Assembly: GCA_028693155.1 (NCBI GenBank)
Contig: JAQUVY010000011.1
Location: 1-39,335 of the forward strand
Length of the DNA stretch: 39,335 nucleotides
DNA from: Eubacteriales bacterium
GTDB lineage: Bacteria > Bacillota > Clostridia > Christensenellales > UMGS416
Direction of reading: 5' to 3'
A program made the position numbers and the translations under genes. This document shows, one piece after another, positions 1 to 8,306 of this stretch. The notes below the pieces were generated by a model, which saw only the letters and a program-made list of their open reading frames with translations, ran no database searches and had not been told where the DNA came from. Position 1 is the stretch's first letter. Every line of letters begins with the position of its first letter.

Positions 1-1339
1 ATACGACGATGGCTATGACAACGGCAAAGGCGGCGGTTCAGGCCGCAAGGTCGTAATCGGCATCATCATTGCCATCATCGTGGCGCTGCTGGGAGCACTG
101 GTGGCGCTGGGCATCTATTTCAAGGAGGATATCCTGGATCTGGTGGCCAGCATGAAGGGCGGAACGCCCACGCCTACGCCCATTGTAACGCTGGCGCCTA
201 CGCCCGAGCCCACACCCGAGCCCACACCCGAACCGACCGTTGAACCCACAGCGACCCCCGCGCCGGCTGCGGTCAACGATCCCAATAAGGTGACCATCAG
301 CCTGGTGGGCGATCTGACGGCTTACAAACTGCAGCTGGACGATGCTTACGACGCGGCCTCCGGGACTTATGATTTCACCCCGGCATTTGCCGAGGTGGCC
401 TCCTATCTGTCGGCGGCGGATCTGACCATCGGCAACCTGGCAACCACCGTGTCCGGCTCGGAACTGACTTTTACCGGCCAGCCCAAGTTCAACACGCCTG
501 AGAGCTATCTGACGGCGCTGTCTGCCGCGGGCATGGATGTGCTCATCACCGGCAACGCGCGCGCCTTTGACCAGGGCTGGGTGGGTGTTACCAAAACCAA
601 GCAGAACATCCAGGCCGCCGGCATGAAGGCCACGGGTACCTTCCTGGATAAGAATGATTATCACGCCCCGCTCATCGTGGAGGCGGACGGCGTCAAGGTG
701 GCCATCCTGTCGTATACCAATGAGCCCGAATTCGCCAAGGATATGGCGAAGGATAAGCTGAACTTCTGCTACAAGAGCCTGAACATGAAGACGGCGCAGA
801 CCGATATCACCGCCGCCAAGACCGCCGGGGCACAGATCATCATCGTGTCCATGAACTGGGGCACCGAGGACAAGCGCACCCCCACGGACAAAATGCAGGA
901 ATACGCGCAGAAGCTGCGCGAGATGGGTGCCGATGTGGTGATGGGCACCTACCCGCAGATGCTGCAAAAGGTGGAGAAGAAAACCGTGACGGTGGGCGGC
1001 CAAAGCAAGGACAGCATTGTGGCCTACTCTCTGGGCAACTTTTTCAGCAGCCGCCGCAGCCAGTATAACGACTCCGGCATGATCCTGACCGTCAACTTTA
1101 CCAAGAACGACGACGGCACCGTGACCCTGGCCGATGCCTCCTACCTGCCCACCTGGGTGTGCGTGGAGGATACGGATGTGGCCGCGGACAAGCAGTTCCG
1201 CATTTTGCCGGTGGGCAAGTATGTGGATGACGAAAGCCTGCTGGGCAGCCTGAACGCCGCCGCCAAGACGCGCATCGCGCAGGTGTGGGATGAGACGACC
1301 AATACGGTGGGAACCGATGCCGCCGCCGTGCGTCAATAA
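1..1339 (+). CDS. Membrane-anchored CapA-like protein, 5'-truncated, degenerate active site
   Basis: The frame is open from base 2, so the gene starts outside the window; the GTG at 80 in the ORF track lies inside the membrane helix and is not the start. Visible order: a Gly/Asp/Lys-rich cytoplasmic tail, one transmembrane helix (VVIGIIIAIIVALLGALVAL), a Thr/Pro/Glu linker of repeated TPEP units, then a CapA/PGA_cap (metallophosphatase-like) fold beginning VTISLVGDL and ending with SLGNFFSSRR. This topology suggests an extracellular domain tethered to the membrane. Family members have NxE, NNH, HWG and HPH metal-site motifs. Here the corresponding places read NLATT, GNAR, NWG and TYPQ, so most ligands appear lost. 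A binding or structural role is more likely than hydrolysis. A terminator follows directly. Confidence 0.8.
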   Translation, partial: YDDGYDNGKGGGSGRKVVIGIIIAIIVALLGALVALGIYFKEDILDLVASMKGGTPTPTPIVTLAPTPEPTPEPTPEPTVEPTATPAPAAVNDPNKVTISLVGDLTAYKLQLDDAYDAASGTYDFTPAFAEVASYLSAADLTIGNLATTVSGSELTFTGQPKFNTPESYLTALSAAGMDVLITGNARAFDQGWVGVTKTKQNIQAAGMKATGTFLDKNDYHAPLIVEADGVKVAILSYTNEPEFAKDMAKDKLNFCYKSLNMKTAQTDITAAKTAGAQIIIVSMNWGTEDKRTPTDKMQEYAQKLREMGADVVMGTYPQMLQKVEKKTVTVGGQSKDSIVAYSLGNFFSSRRSQYNDSGMILTVNFTKNDDGTVTLADASYLPTWVCVEDTDVAADKQFRILPVGKYVDDESLLGSLNAAAKTRIAQVWDETTNTVGTDAAAVRQ

Positions 1340-1358
1340 TCAACAGGGTAAGAATGGT

Positions 1359-1395
1359 GCATCCTCTGCCGCAAACGGGCAGAGGATGCTTTTTT
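1359..1395 (+). terminator. Intrinsic terminator after the CapA-like gene
   Basis: A 12-bp perfect stem (gcatcctctgcc / ggcagaggatgc) with a 7-nt loop is followed by six T. The ATG at 1354 in the ORF track lies just before this stem, which argues against it as the start of the next gene. Confidence 0.9.
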
Positions 1396-1410
1396 AAGGA
1401 GGAAAAACAG

Positions 1411-2568
1411 ATGCAGCTTACTTTTTGTGCCCCAGGGAAGATCCTTTTCGGCCCGGGAGCCTTGGAAAAACTGCCAGGCGTGCTGTCGGGCTGCCGCCGG
1501 GTATGGGTGGTGACCGGCCCCAGCGCCGTGCGGCTGGGCACGGCCGGTACGGTGACGGATTGCCTGGAGCGCTCCGGCGTGGTCTGCGAAGTGTACGACG
1601 CCGTGCATGGAGAGCCGACGGTGGAGATGATCCGCGAAGCGCGGGCCATAGGCAGCGCATTTATGCCTGACGCGGTGGTGGGTCTGGGCGGCGGCAGCGC
1701 GGTGGACGCGGGCAAGGCGCTCTCAGGGCTTTTGACCAACGAAGGCGACATTGTGGACTATCTGGAGGGGGTGGGCTGCGGCCGGGTGATGAGCCGCGCA
1801 CCGCTGCCCTGCGTGGCGCTGCCCACCACGGCCGGCACGGGTGCGGAGTGCACCAAGAATGCCGTCATTGCCGATTGGGCGGCGCAGTATAAGCGCAGCT
1901 TTCGGGACGACCGGCTGATGCCCGACGCCGCGCTGGTGGATCCGGTGCTGGGGGTGAGCGTGCCGGCGAAAACCACGGCCTACGCGGGAATGGACGCGCT
2001 GACCCAGCTCATTGAGGCCTACTTGTCCAAGAAGGCCAACCCCATGACCGATTCGCTGGCCATCGGCGCGGTGGGTGCGGCCTTTGCCGCGCTGCCCCGT
2101 GCCTGTGCCGATGGGGGCGATGTGCAGGCGCGGACGGATATGGCGTACGGTGCCATGATCAGCGGCCTGTGCCTGGCAAATGCCGGGCTGGGCGCGGCGC
2201 ACGGCGTGGCGGCCTCACTGGGCGCGGTGGCCGGCGTGCCCCACGGGCTGGCCTGCGCGGTGCTGCTGCCGCATGTGCTGGCTTACAACGCACCGCACTG
2301 CGCGCAAAAGACCTGTGAGCTGGCGGCGCGCGTGACCGGGCGTTCCTTTGCCCGGGCGGAGGATGCCGCGCAGGCGCTCAACGACGCGCTGGCGGCGCTG
2401 ATGGCGAACATCGGCATCCCGGAAAAGATCAGTGCGCCGGGGCTGACCCGCGAAAAGATGCCCGCGCTGGAAAAGGGCGTGTCGGGCAGCAGCATGGGCG
2501 GCAATCCGGTGCCCATGGAAAAGGAGCAGGTGCGCGCCCTGCTGGAGCGCGTGATCGCCTGGGCATAG
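1411..2568 (+). CDS. Iron-type (group III) alcohol dehydrogenase family protein
   Basis: A 385-aa NAD(P)-dependent oxidoreductase of the Fe-ADH superfamily. The start is ATG 1411, eight bases after AAGGAGG; the longer ORF would begin inside the terminator. The N-terminal nucleotide domain has GLGGGSAVDAGKA (about 92-103) and TTAGTGAE (139-146). The C-terminal metal domain has MDALTQLIEAY (194-204) and AHGVAASLGAVAGVPHG (263-279). Compared with FucO, Asp195, His264 and His278 match metal ligands, but the His200 ligand is Gln199 and the His267 proton-relay residue is Ala268. From memory a subfamily with DALTQ exists, so this is a variant rather than a broken gene. The physiological substrate (aldehyde, alcohol or hydroxy acid) cannot be told from sequence. 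It appears to be monocistronic. Confidence 0.9.
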   Translation: MQLTFCAPGKILFGPGALEKLPGVLSGCRRVWVVTGPSAVRLGTAGTVTDCLERSGVVCEVYDAVHGEPTVEMIREARAIGSAFMPDAVVGLGGGSAVDAGKALSGLLTNEGDIVDYLEGVGCGRVMSRAPLPCVALPTTAGTGAECTKNAVIADWAAQYKRSFRDDRLMPDAALVDPVLGVSVPAKTTAYAGMDALTQLIEAYLSKKANPMTDSLAIGAVGAAFAALPRACADGGDVQARTDMAYGAMISGLCLANAGLGAAHGVAASLGAVAGVPHGLACAVLLPHVLAYNAPHCAQKTCELAARVTGRSFARAEDAAQALNDALAALMANIGIPEKISAPGLTREKMPALEKGVSGSSMGGNPVPMEKEQVRALLERVIAWA

Positions 2569-2623
2569 CGGCAAGGCAGGGAAAACTTGTCGGTTTGTGA
2601 TACTGGCGCGGCATATATGGGTA

Positions 2624-2632
2624 TGTTATAAT
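2624..2632 (+). promoter_or_regulatory. Extended -10 promoter for lon
   Basis: TGTTATAAT is a perfect extended -10 element (TGnTATAAT). No convincing -35 lies 16-18 bp upstream. The predicted start near 2639 leaves a leader of about 64 nt that holds a small cgcgg/ccgcg hairpin. No CtsR or CIRCE-type operator is visible. Confidence 0.65.
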
Positions 2633-2702
2633 AAAAATTACGACTCATCGAAGTAAGAATACGCGGCTTTTCCGCGATAAAGATTTGGATAAAGGTGATG
2701 GA

Positions 2703-5015
2703 ATGTTGGATAAGATGATGAATTTGCCCATGGTGCCGCTGCGGGGATTGGTAATATTCCCGCATATGGTGTTGAATTTTGAGGTGGGGCGGGAGCGCTC
2801 CGTTACGGCGGTGGATACGGCCGTGGAGGAGAACACGCAGCTTTTTTTGACAACGCAGAAGGAATTGCGCTGCGAGGATCCGGGCATGGGTGATCTGTAC
2901 ACCACGGGCGTGGTGGCTCGCGTGAAGCAGGTGGTGCGCACGGAGGACGGCGCGCTGCGCCTTATCGTAGAGGGGATCCAGCGCGCCGAGCTGCTGGAGA
3001 TCATTGCGGCGGATCCTTATATGGAGGCCTATGTCCGGCCGCTGCCCGAGCCTGTAATTTCGCAGGACGACACCCAGGCGCAGGCACTGATGCGCACAAC
3101 GGTGGAGCTGTTTGAGCGCTATGCAGCGGTGTCCAGCCACATTACGCCCGAGATGTTGGTCACCTTGGTGACCATACAGGACGTGAGCGAGCTGGCGGAT
3201 ACAGCAGCGGCGCAGGTGGTGAAGCGCCTGAGCCAGCGCCAGGAGCTGCTGGACATGAACGATCCCATCGCCCGGCTGGAAAAGCTGCAGGGCGTGATGG
3301 CTCAGGAGATCGAGATCGCCCGCATGGAGCAGAGCATTGGGCGGCGCGTCAAGGAGCAGATGGATCAAAACCAAAAGGAATATTATCTGCATGAGCAGCT
3401 CAAGGCGATCCAGACCGAGCTGGGGGAGGACGCCGCCGTCGAACTGGAGGATTTCCGAGCCAAGCTCAAAGGCATGGATCTGCCCAAGGAGGTGCGGGAG
3501 AAGATCAGCAAAGAGATCTCGCGCATTGACAAGCTGCCGCCCAACTCTCCTGAGTCGCCCATGATGCGCAGCTATGTGGAGTGGATGCTGGAGCTGCCCT
3601 GGGGCAAGCTCACGGCGGACAATTTGGATATTGCCAACGCCAAAGAGATCCTGGATGAGGATCATTACGGGCTGGAGAGAGTCAAGGAGCGTGTGCTGGA
3701 ATATCTGGCCGTGAAAAGCCTGACCAAAAGCATGAAGGGACCCATCCTGTGCTTTGTAGGCCCTCCCGGAGTGGGCAAAACCAGCATCGGCAAGTCCATC
3801 GCCCGCGCCACCGGCCGCTCCTTCGTGCGCATGTCGCTGGGCGGTGTGCATGACGAGGCCGAGATCCGCGGTCATCGCAAAACCTATATCGGCGCCATGC
3901 CCGGCCGCATCGTTTCCAGCGTGAAACAGGCCGGTACCATGAACCCCGTATTTTTGCTGGACGAAGTGGACAAAATGGCCAGTGACTTCCGGGGAGATCC
4001 GGCGTCCGCCATGCTGGAGGTGCTGGACAGCGCCCAGAACGATACGTTCCGCGATCACTATCTGGAAGTGCCCTTTGATCTGTCCAAGGTGATGTTCCTT
4101 GCGACGGCCAACACGCTGGACACCATCCCCGGGCCGCTGCGCGACCGCATGGAGATCATCGAGATCGAAGGATATACCGACGAAGAAAAGCTGCACATTG
4201 CCCGGCGGCATTTGCTGGGCAAGCAGATGAAGGAGCACGGCCTGGCAGACGACGCGCTGGAGATTTCCGACGATGTGCTGCGCCATGTGATCAGCGGCTA
4301 TACCCGCGAGGCGGGCGTGCGCGCGCTGGAGCGGCAAATCGCAAAGATCTGCCGCAAGGCCGCCCGCACCATCGCCGAGAAGAAGGTGCGCAAGGTGCGG
4401 GTGACCCGTGCCAACCTCGTTAAAATGCTGGGGCAGCCCCGCTATTGGCGCGATGAGCACAGCAAGCAGGACGAGGTGGGCGTGGCCACAGGCCTCGCCT
4501 GGACGACGGTGGGCGGCGAGATCCTCAGCATTGAGGTGAACACCATGCCCGGCAAGGGCAAGCTGGAGCTGACCGGCCAGCTGGGCGACGTGATGAAGGA
4601 ATCGGCCATGGCGGCCTACAGCTATATCCGCGCCCATGCCGCCGAGCTGGGCGTGCCCGAGGATTTCCACGAAAAGCTGGATGTCCATGTGCACGTGCCC
4701 GAGGGCGCTACGCCCAAGGACGGCCCCTCCGCCGGCATCACCATGACCACCGCGCTGGTTTCGGCGCTGAGCGGGAAGAAGGTTTCCGGGCGGGTGGCCA
4801 TGACTGGGGAGATCACGCTGCGCGGTCGCGTGTTGCCCATTGGCGGTCTTAAGGAAAAGGTGTTGGCCGCCTATCGGGAAGGCATTGAGCAGGTGCTCAT
4901 CCCCAAGGACAACGTGAAGGATGTGGAAGAGATCCCGCGGGATATTCGCAGCCATGTAGATATTGAGCCGGTGTCCAACATCCGCGAGGTGCTGGATCGG
5001 GCTTTGGTGAGGTAG
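2703..5015 (+). CDS. lon: ATP-dependent Lon protease
   Basis: A cytoplasmic AAA+ serine protease that degrades misfolded and regulatory proteins; 770 aa, normal family length. Order: N-terminal substrate-binding domain (about 1-210, [17 protein letters not shown]), coiled helical region, AAA+ module with Walker [10 protein letters not shown] (about 353) and Walker [11 protein letters not shown] (about 416), then the C-terminal peptidase with the catalytic Ser in KDGPSAG (about Ser676) and Lys in GGLKEK (about Lys719). Their 43-residue spacing matches the E. coli dyad. I chose ATG 2703 over the track's TTG 2685 because AGGTGAT sits just upstream. engB follows after 2 nt, the common Firmicutes lon-engB arrangement. 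Confidence 0.97.
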   Translation: MLDKMMNLPMVPLRGLVIFPHMVLNFEVGRERSVTAVDTAVEENTQLFLTTQKELRCEDPGMGDLYTTGVVARVKQVVRTEDGALRLIVEGIQRAELLEIIAADPYMEAYVRPLPEPVISQDDTQAQALMRTTVELFERYAAVSSHITPEMLVTLVTIQDVSELADTAAAQVVKRLSQRQELLDMNDPIARLEKLQGVMAQEIEIARMEQSIGRRVKEQMDQNQKEYYLHEQLKAIQTELGEDAAVELEDFRAKLKGMDLPKEVREKISKEISRIDKLPPNSPESPMMRSYVEWMLELPWGKLTADNLDIANAKEILDEDHYGLERVKERVLEYLAVKSLTKSMKGPILCFVGPPGVGKTSIGKSIARATGRSFVRMSLGGVHDEAEIRGHRKTYIGAMPGRIVSSVKQAGTMNPVFLLDEVDKMASDFRGDPASAMLEVLDSAQNDTFRDHYLEVPFDLSKVMFLATANTLDTIPGPLRDRMEIIEIEGYTDEEKLHIARRHLLGKQMKEHGLADDALEISDDVLRHVISGYTREAGVRALERQIAKICRKAARTIAEKKVRKVRVTRANLVKMLGQPRYWRDEHSKQDEVGVATGLAWTTVGGEILSIEVNTMPGKGKLELTGQLGDVMKESAMAAYSYIRAHAAELGVPEDFHEKLDVHVHVPEGATPKDGPSAGITMTTALVSALSGKKVSGRVAMTGEITLRGRVLPIGGLKEKVLAAYREGIEQVLIPKDNVKDVEEIPRDIRSHVDIEPVSNIREVLDRALVR

Positions 5016-5017
5016 GA

Positions 5018-5632
5018 ATGGAGATCAGAAAAGCCGAGTTTATCAAGAGCGTGTACGACTACACCCAGGCCAAGCTGCCCCCCATGCCGGAAATCGCGCT
5101 GGTGGGGCGCTCCAACGTGGGGAAGTCCTCGCTCATCAATACGCTGTGCACCCGCAACGCGCTGGCCAAGGTCAGCTCCACGCCGGGCAAAACGCGCGCG
5201 GTGAATTATTTTTGCATCAACGACGCGTTTTATCTGGTGGATCTGCCCGGTTACGGCTTCGCCAACGTTTCCAAGAAGGAGAAGGAGAGCTGGGGGCAGG
5301 TGGTGAACGGCTATCTGGAAGGCTCCGAGCAGCTGAAGCACCTGTTTTTGCTGATGGATATTCGCCGGGAGCCCAATGACGACGACCGGCAGATGGCCTG
5401 GTGGGCGCAGCATTACCAGGTGCCCTGCACCATCGTGGCCACGAAATGCGATAAGATTGCCAAGTCGAAGCGAAAACCCCAGGCCGATAAGCTGTCCGAT
5501 CAGCTGAGCATGACGTTTCGCACGCGCACCATCTGCGTTTCCTCGCTGGATAAAACCGGAAAGCTTGAGCTGATTTCCCGCATGGGAGAAGTTTTGCGGC
5601 AAGAGGACTTGACAGTACCGGAACAACTGTGA
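5018..5632 (+). CDS. engB: Ribosome biogenesis GTPase EngB/YsxC
   Basis: A 204-aa GTPase of the TrmE-Era-EngA-EngB class, needed for late assembly of the 50S subunit. G1 GRSNVGKSS (about 29-37), G3 DLPGYG and G4 TKCDK are all intact. The start ATG lies 2 nt after the lon stop, so translation is probably coupled. The last codons carry the promoter of the following infC operon. Confidence 0.96.
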   Translation: MEIRKAEFIKSVYDYTQAKLPPMPEIALVGRSNVGKSSLINTLCTRNALAKVSSTPGKTRAVNYFCINDAFYLVDLPGYGFANVSKKEKESWGQVVNGYLEGSEQLKHLFLLMDIRREPNDDDRQMAWWAQHYQVPCTIVATKCDKIAKSKRKPQADKLSDQLSMTFRTRTICVSSLDKTGKLELISRMGEVLRQEDLTVPEQL

Positions 5633-5638
5633 TATGAT
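5609..5638 (+). promoter_or_regulatory. Sigma-A promoter of the infC-rpmI-rplT operon
   Basis: TTGACA (5609-5614), an 18-bp spacer and TATGAT (5633-5638), embedded in the 3' end of engB. It is one of the few promoters in the window with a full -35 box, as expected for a translation-machinery operon. Confidence 0.85.
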
Positions 5639-5639
5639 A

Positions 5640-5760
5640 ACAGACGCAAAGCAGGAGCTGCCCGCTTCTCACCCGCCGGATCTTTCCATTCAGGCGAGGT
5701 CATTGGCATAAATTTTGTCGTGCGGGTAACTTTTGCCCGCACGATTTTACTTTTTACGGG
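5640..5760 (+). promoter_or_regulatory. infC leader attenuator (probable L20-type leader)
   Basis: The untranslated leader of infC ends in a perfect 9-bp stem (tcgtgcggg 5718-5726 / cccgcacga 5736-5744) followed by ttttactttttac, which is an intrinsic terminator before the start codon. The upstream segment ACCCGC (5671-5676) can pair with GCGGGT in the left arm, giving an antiterminator that excludes the terminator. In Bacillus the infC-rpmI-rplT leader is controlled by L20 binding through attenuation. I infer the same here; I have not matched it to the Rfam model. Confidence 0.7.
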
Positions 5761-5770
5761 GGTGTCAACC

Positions 5771-6319
5771 ATCAAAAACGAACGCGCCATTAATGACATG
5801 ATACGCGCAAAGGAAGTGCGCCTGGTGGGCGCTGAGGGCGAACAGCTCGGCATTATGCAAAGAAGTGTCGCGCAGAACATGGCCGATGAGGCCGGTATGG
5901 ATCTGGTGCTGATCGCGCCAACCGCCGAGCCGCCTGTGTGCCGCATCATGGACTACGGCAAGTTTAAGTTTGAACAAGCCAAGCACGACAAGGAAGTGCG
6001 CAAAAACCAAAAAACGGTGGACATTAAGGAAGTTCAGCTTTCGGCCACCATTGAGGAACACGATCTGAACGTGAAAGCGCGCAGCACCATTCGCTTTTTG
6101 GAAGACGGCAACAAGATCAAGGTCAGCATCCGTTTCCGCGGGCGTCAGATGGCGCATACCGAGATCGGCGTGGAAATGATGAACACCTTTCTGGAAAGGC
6201 TGGAGGGATCCGCTGTGGTGGATCGCAAACCCCTCCTGGAGGGCCGCACCATGATCATGATGCTCTCTCCCAATAAAGCGCAGCAAAAGATTAGCAAAGG
6301 AGATATGGAAGATGCCTAA
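5771..6319 (+). CDS. infC: Translation initiation factor IF-3
   Basis: IF-3 binds the 30S subunit, checks the start codon and blocks premature subunit joining. Hallmarks are [22 protein letters not shown] at the N-domain, [15 protein letters not shown], and a C-domain with [10 protein letters not shown]. The product is 182 aa if translation begins at ATC 5771, seven bases after GGGGGTG. This mirrors the known ATT start of Bacillus and E. coli infC, where a poor start codon lets IF-3 repress itself. The track's GTG 5720 lies within the attenuator stem and is rejected; GTG 5762 is the other option but has a weaker site. It overlaps rpmI by 8 nt. Confidence 0.95.
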   Translation: MKNERAINDMIRAKEVRLVGAEGEQLGIMQRSVAQNMADEAGMDLVLIAPTAEPPVCRIMDYGKFKFEQAKHDKEVRKNQKTVDIKEVQLSATIEEHDLNVKARSTIRFLEDGNKIKVSIRFRGRQMAHTEIGVEMMNTFLERLEGSAVVDRKPLLEGRTMIMMLSPNKAQQKISKGDMEDA

Positions 6320-6509
6320 GATCAAGACCAGAAGTTCCGCTGCAAAGCGGTTCACCGTCACCGGCTCGGGCAAAATCAAGCGTGCCAAGGCTGGCAAGAA
6401 CCACATCCTGAATAAGAAGTCCCGTAAGACCAAGCGCAACCTGCGTCAGGGCGGCTACGTCAGCGAGGCCCAGGAGAAGGTCGTCAAGAAGCTTCTCCCC
6501 TATGACTAA
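6312..6509 (+). CDS. rpmI: 50S ribosomal protein L35
   Basis: A 65-aa basic protein beginning [20 protein letters not shown], the classic L35 start; full length. AAAGGAG precedes the ATG, which overlaps the infC end, so the two are translationally coupled. Confidence 0.97.
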   Translation: MPKIKTRSSAAKRFTVTGSGKIKRAKAGKNHILNKKSRKTKRNLRQGGYVSEAQEKVVKKLLPYD

Positions 6510-6533
6510 GCGTGTAAAGGAGTGTAACCAGAA

Positions 6534-6884
6534 ATGGCTAGAATTAAAAGATCGGTAAATGCTTTGAAGAAGCGCAGAAAGGTACTTAAGAGCGCTAAGG
6601 GTTATTACGGCACTCGTAGCCGTCACTATCGTGTGGCCAAGCAGACCGTTATGCGTGCATTTTCTCACGCCTTTGTGGGCCGCAAGCTCAAAAAGCGTCA
6701 GTATCGCCGTATGTGGATCGTGCGTATCAACGCCGCCGCCCGCATGAACGGCATCTCCTACAGCGTGCTGATGAGCGGCCTGAAAAAGGCCGGCATCGAG
6801 GTCAACCGCAAGGTGCTGGCCGAGTTGGCGCTGAACGATCCCGCCGCTTTCACCGAACTGGTGAAAAAGGCCAAGGCTGTGTAA
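6534..6884 (+). CDS. rplT: 50S ribosomal protein L20
   Basis: A 116-aa L20, normal length, with [18 protein letters not shown] and the [20 protein letters not shown] region. L20 initiates 50S assembly and in Firmicutes also represses its own operon through the infC leader. AAAGGAG sits 9 nt before the ATG. It is the last gene of the operon; a terminator follows. Confidence 0.97.
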   Translation: MARIKRSVNALKKRRKVLKSAKGYYGTRSRHYRVAKQTVMRAFSHAFVGRKLKKRQYRRMWIVRINAAARMNGISYSVLMSGLKKAGIEVNRKVLAELALNDPAAFTELVKKAKAV

Positions 6885-6913
6885 AGAAAAGAAATCCTGC
6901 CGCATGGCAGATG

Positions 6914-6945
6914 CGCCCCTGCGCCTTCGCGCCAGGGGCGTTTTT
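6914..6945 (+). terminator. Terminator of the infC operon
   Basis: Stem cgcccctg / caggggcg with a loop of about 11 nt, followed by five T. Confidence 0.85.
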
Positions 6946-6966
6946 CGCAATGAAGGAGTTTGAAAT

Positions 6967-7752
6967 ATGAAGCAGATCACATCCGCCTCCAATGAGCGAA
7001 TACGCAAGGTAAGGCGATTGGAGCAGGCAAAGGTTCGCCGAGAGGAGGGCGCGTTTTTGGCGGAAGGACCCCACCTGGTGGAGGAAGCGCTGAGAGCCGG
7101 GTTTCCCCTGCGGGAAGTGTATCTGCGGGATGACTGCGACAGCGAGCTGGCGCAGGAAGCCTGCCGCATGGCGAGGCAGGCCTTCTCGCTAAGCGCGGGC
7201 GCCTTTCGTGCGCTCAGCCAAACCAGCACGCCACAGGGCATTGTGGCGGTGGTGGAAGGCCGCGCGCAGCCCTTTGCGCCGGAGAAGGCGCAGGGCACGC
7301 TGCTGGTGGCGCTGGATGGCGTGCAGGACCCGGGAAACGTGGGCACGGTGCTGCGCACGGCGGCGGCCGTGGGCGCGTGCGGCGTGCTGCTGGGGCCGGG
7401 GTGTGCCGATCCGCTGGGCGCAAAGGCGGTAAGGGCATCCATGGGCGCGGTTTTTAAGCTGCCGCTGTGGGAAAGCGCCGATTTGGCCGCGAATATCGCC
7501 GCGCTGACGCAGGCAGGCTGGCACACGCTGTGCGGCCATCTGCACGGGAAAAATTTCTTTGAGCGCGCGTCCTTCGCCAAGGCGGCGCTGGTCATCGGCA
7601 GCGAGGGAGCGGGCGTGAGCGCCGAGGTGGCGCGCGCGTGCGCCGGGCTGTATCGCTTGCCCATGGAGAACCAGACCGAAAGCCTGAACGCGGCTGTGGC
7701 GGCCGGCGTCATGCTGTATGACCTGTGGCGGGAGCAGAAGGGCGGGCAATGA
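6967..7752 (+). CDS. TrmH/SpoU-family rRNA 2'-O-methyltransferase
   Basis: A 261-aa SPOUT (trefoil-knot) methyltransferase using AdoMet, resembling the YsgA/RlmB-like group. N-terminal substrate-binding part: ITSASNERIRKVRRLEQAKVR...GAFLAEGPHLVEEAL. Motif 1 is LDGVQDPGNVGTVLRTAAA, motif 2 VIGSEGAGVS, motif 3 LPMENQTESLNAAVAAGVMLY. GGAG precedes ATG 6967. It is the first gene of a three-gene run with 4-nt ATGA overlaps. Placement behind rplT is common in Firmicutes and fits rRNA modification, but the target nucleotide is not predictable. Confidence 0.9.
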   Translation: MKQITSASNERIRKVRRLEQAKVRREEGAFLAEGPHLVEEALRAGFPLREVYLRDDCDSELAQEACRMARQAFSLSAGAFRALSQTSTPQGIVAVVEGRAQPFAPEKAQGTLLVALDGVQDPGNVGTVLRTAAAVGACGVLLGPGCADPLGAKAVRASMGAVFKLPLWESADLAANIAALTQAGWHTLCGHLHGKNFFERASFAKAALVIGSEGAGVSAEVARACAGLYRLPMENQTESLNAAVAAGVMLYDLWREQKGGQ

Positions 7753-8306
7753 ACGAATATGAAGTAACCACCCGGGTGGATGTGCCGCTTTACCGTCGGT
7801 TTGTGTTTGCAGGCATGTTTCGACCCAAATATGTGATGTATGAGGCTGCGGTGGGCGCAATTGGCGCGGGAGCAGTCGCCGCGCTGCTGGGAAAGGGCTC
7901 GTTTTCTTGGGCGCTTTTTGTGGGAATGCTCCTTTTGATGGAAGTCGTGGCCTTTGGCGCGGTTGCCGTGAAAGCGGAGTTGCTGGTGCGCCGCCGGATA
8001 AAAACCGATCAAACAGGGTTCTTCAACGCGCCGTACACCTTGAGTTTTGAGGAGAAGAGCATAAAGCTGGTCAGTGAGGCATTGCAAAGCACGCAAACAC
8101 TGGCATATGATAAACTTTATCGCTGCGAAAGCCGGTCGGCGTATTACGCGTTTTATTCCAGCGCCCAGCTGGCCACGTTGCTGGCTCGGGCGGATGTTCC
8201 GCCGCAGGACGCTGCCGAGCTTGATCACTTTCTTCAGGAAAAATTCGGGTCGCGCTATCGCCGGAGCGCCCGCAGCGGCGGCATACGAAAGGGAGGACGT
8301 TTATGA
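7749..8306 (+). CDS. YcxB-like membrane protein
   Basis: A 185-aa protein that starts at ATG 7749, overlapping the methyltransferase stop (ATGA). It has two adjacent membrane helices (about residues 35-80: AAVGAIGAGAVAALL and ALFVGMLLLMEVVAFGAVAV) and a C-terminal soluble beta-rich part (YTLSFEEKSIKLVSEA...YAFYSS) in the style of the YcxB-like domain. The role is unknown in the family. It is translationally coupled to both neighbours. Confidence 0.65.
   Translation: MNEYEVTTRVDVPLYRRFVFAGMFRPKYVMYEAAVGAIGAGAVAALLGKGSFSWALFVGMLLLMEVVAFGAVAVKAELLVRRRIKTDQTGFFNAPYTLSFEEKSIKLVSEALQSTQTLAYDKLYRCESRSAYYAFYSSAQLATLLARADVPPQDAAELDHFLQEKFGSRYRRSARSGGIRKGGRL

Noticed and set aside
199-250. Short tandem repeats in the CapA-like gene considered as a DNA element
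   Set aside because: They encode a Thr/Pro/Glu cell-surface linker (TPEP units), a common protein feature; a similar TP linker occurs in the lipoprotein.
2283-4955. 890-aa minus-strand ORF across the Fe-ADH and lon
   Set aside because: It is the antisense shadow of lon; His/Gln/Leu-rich composition, no family motif, no ribosome site.
6291-8228. 645-aa minus-strand ORF
   Set aside because: Antisense to rpmI, rplT and the methyltransferase, all with clear motifs.
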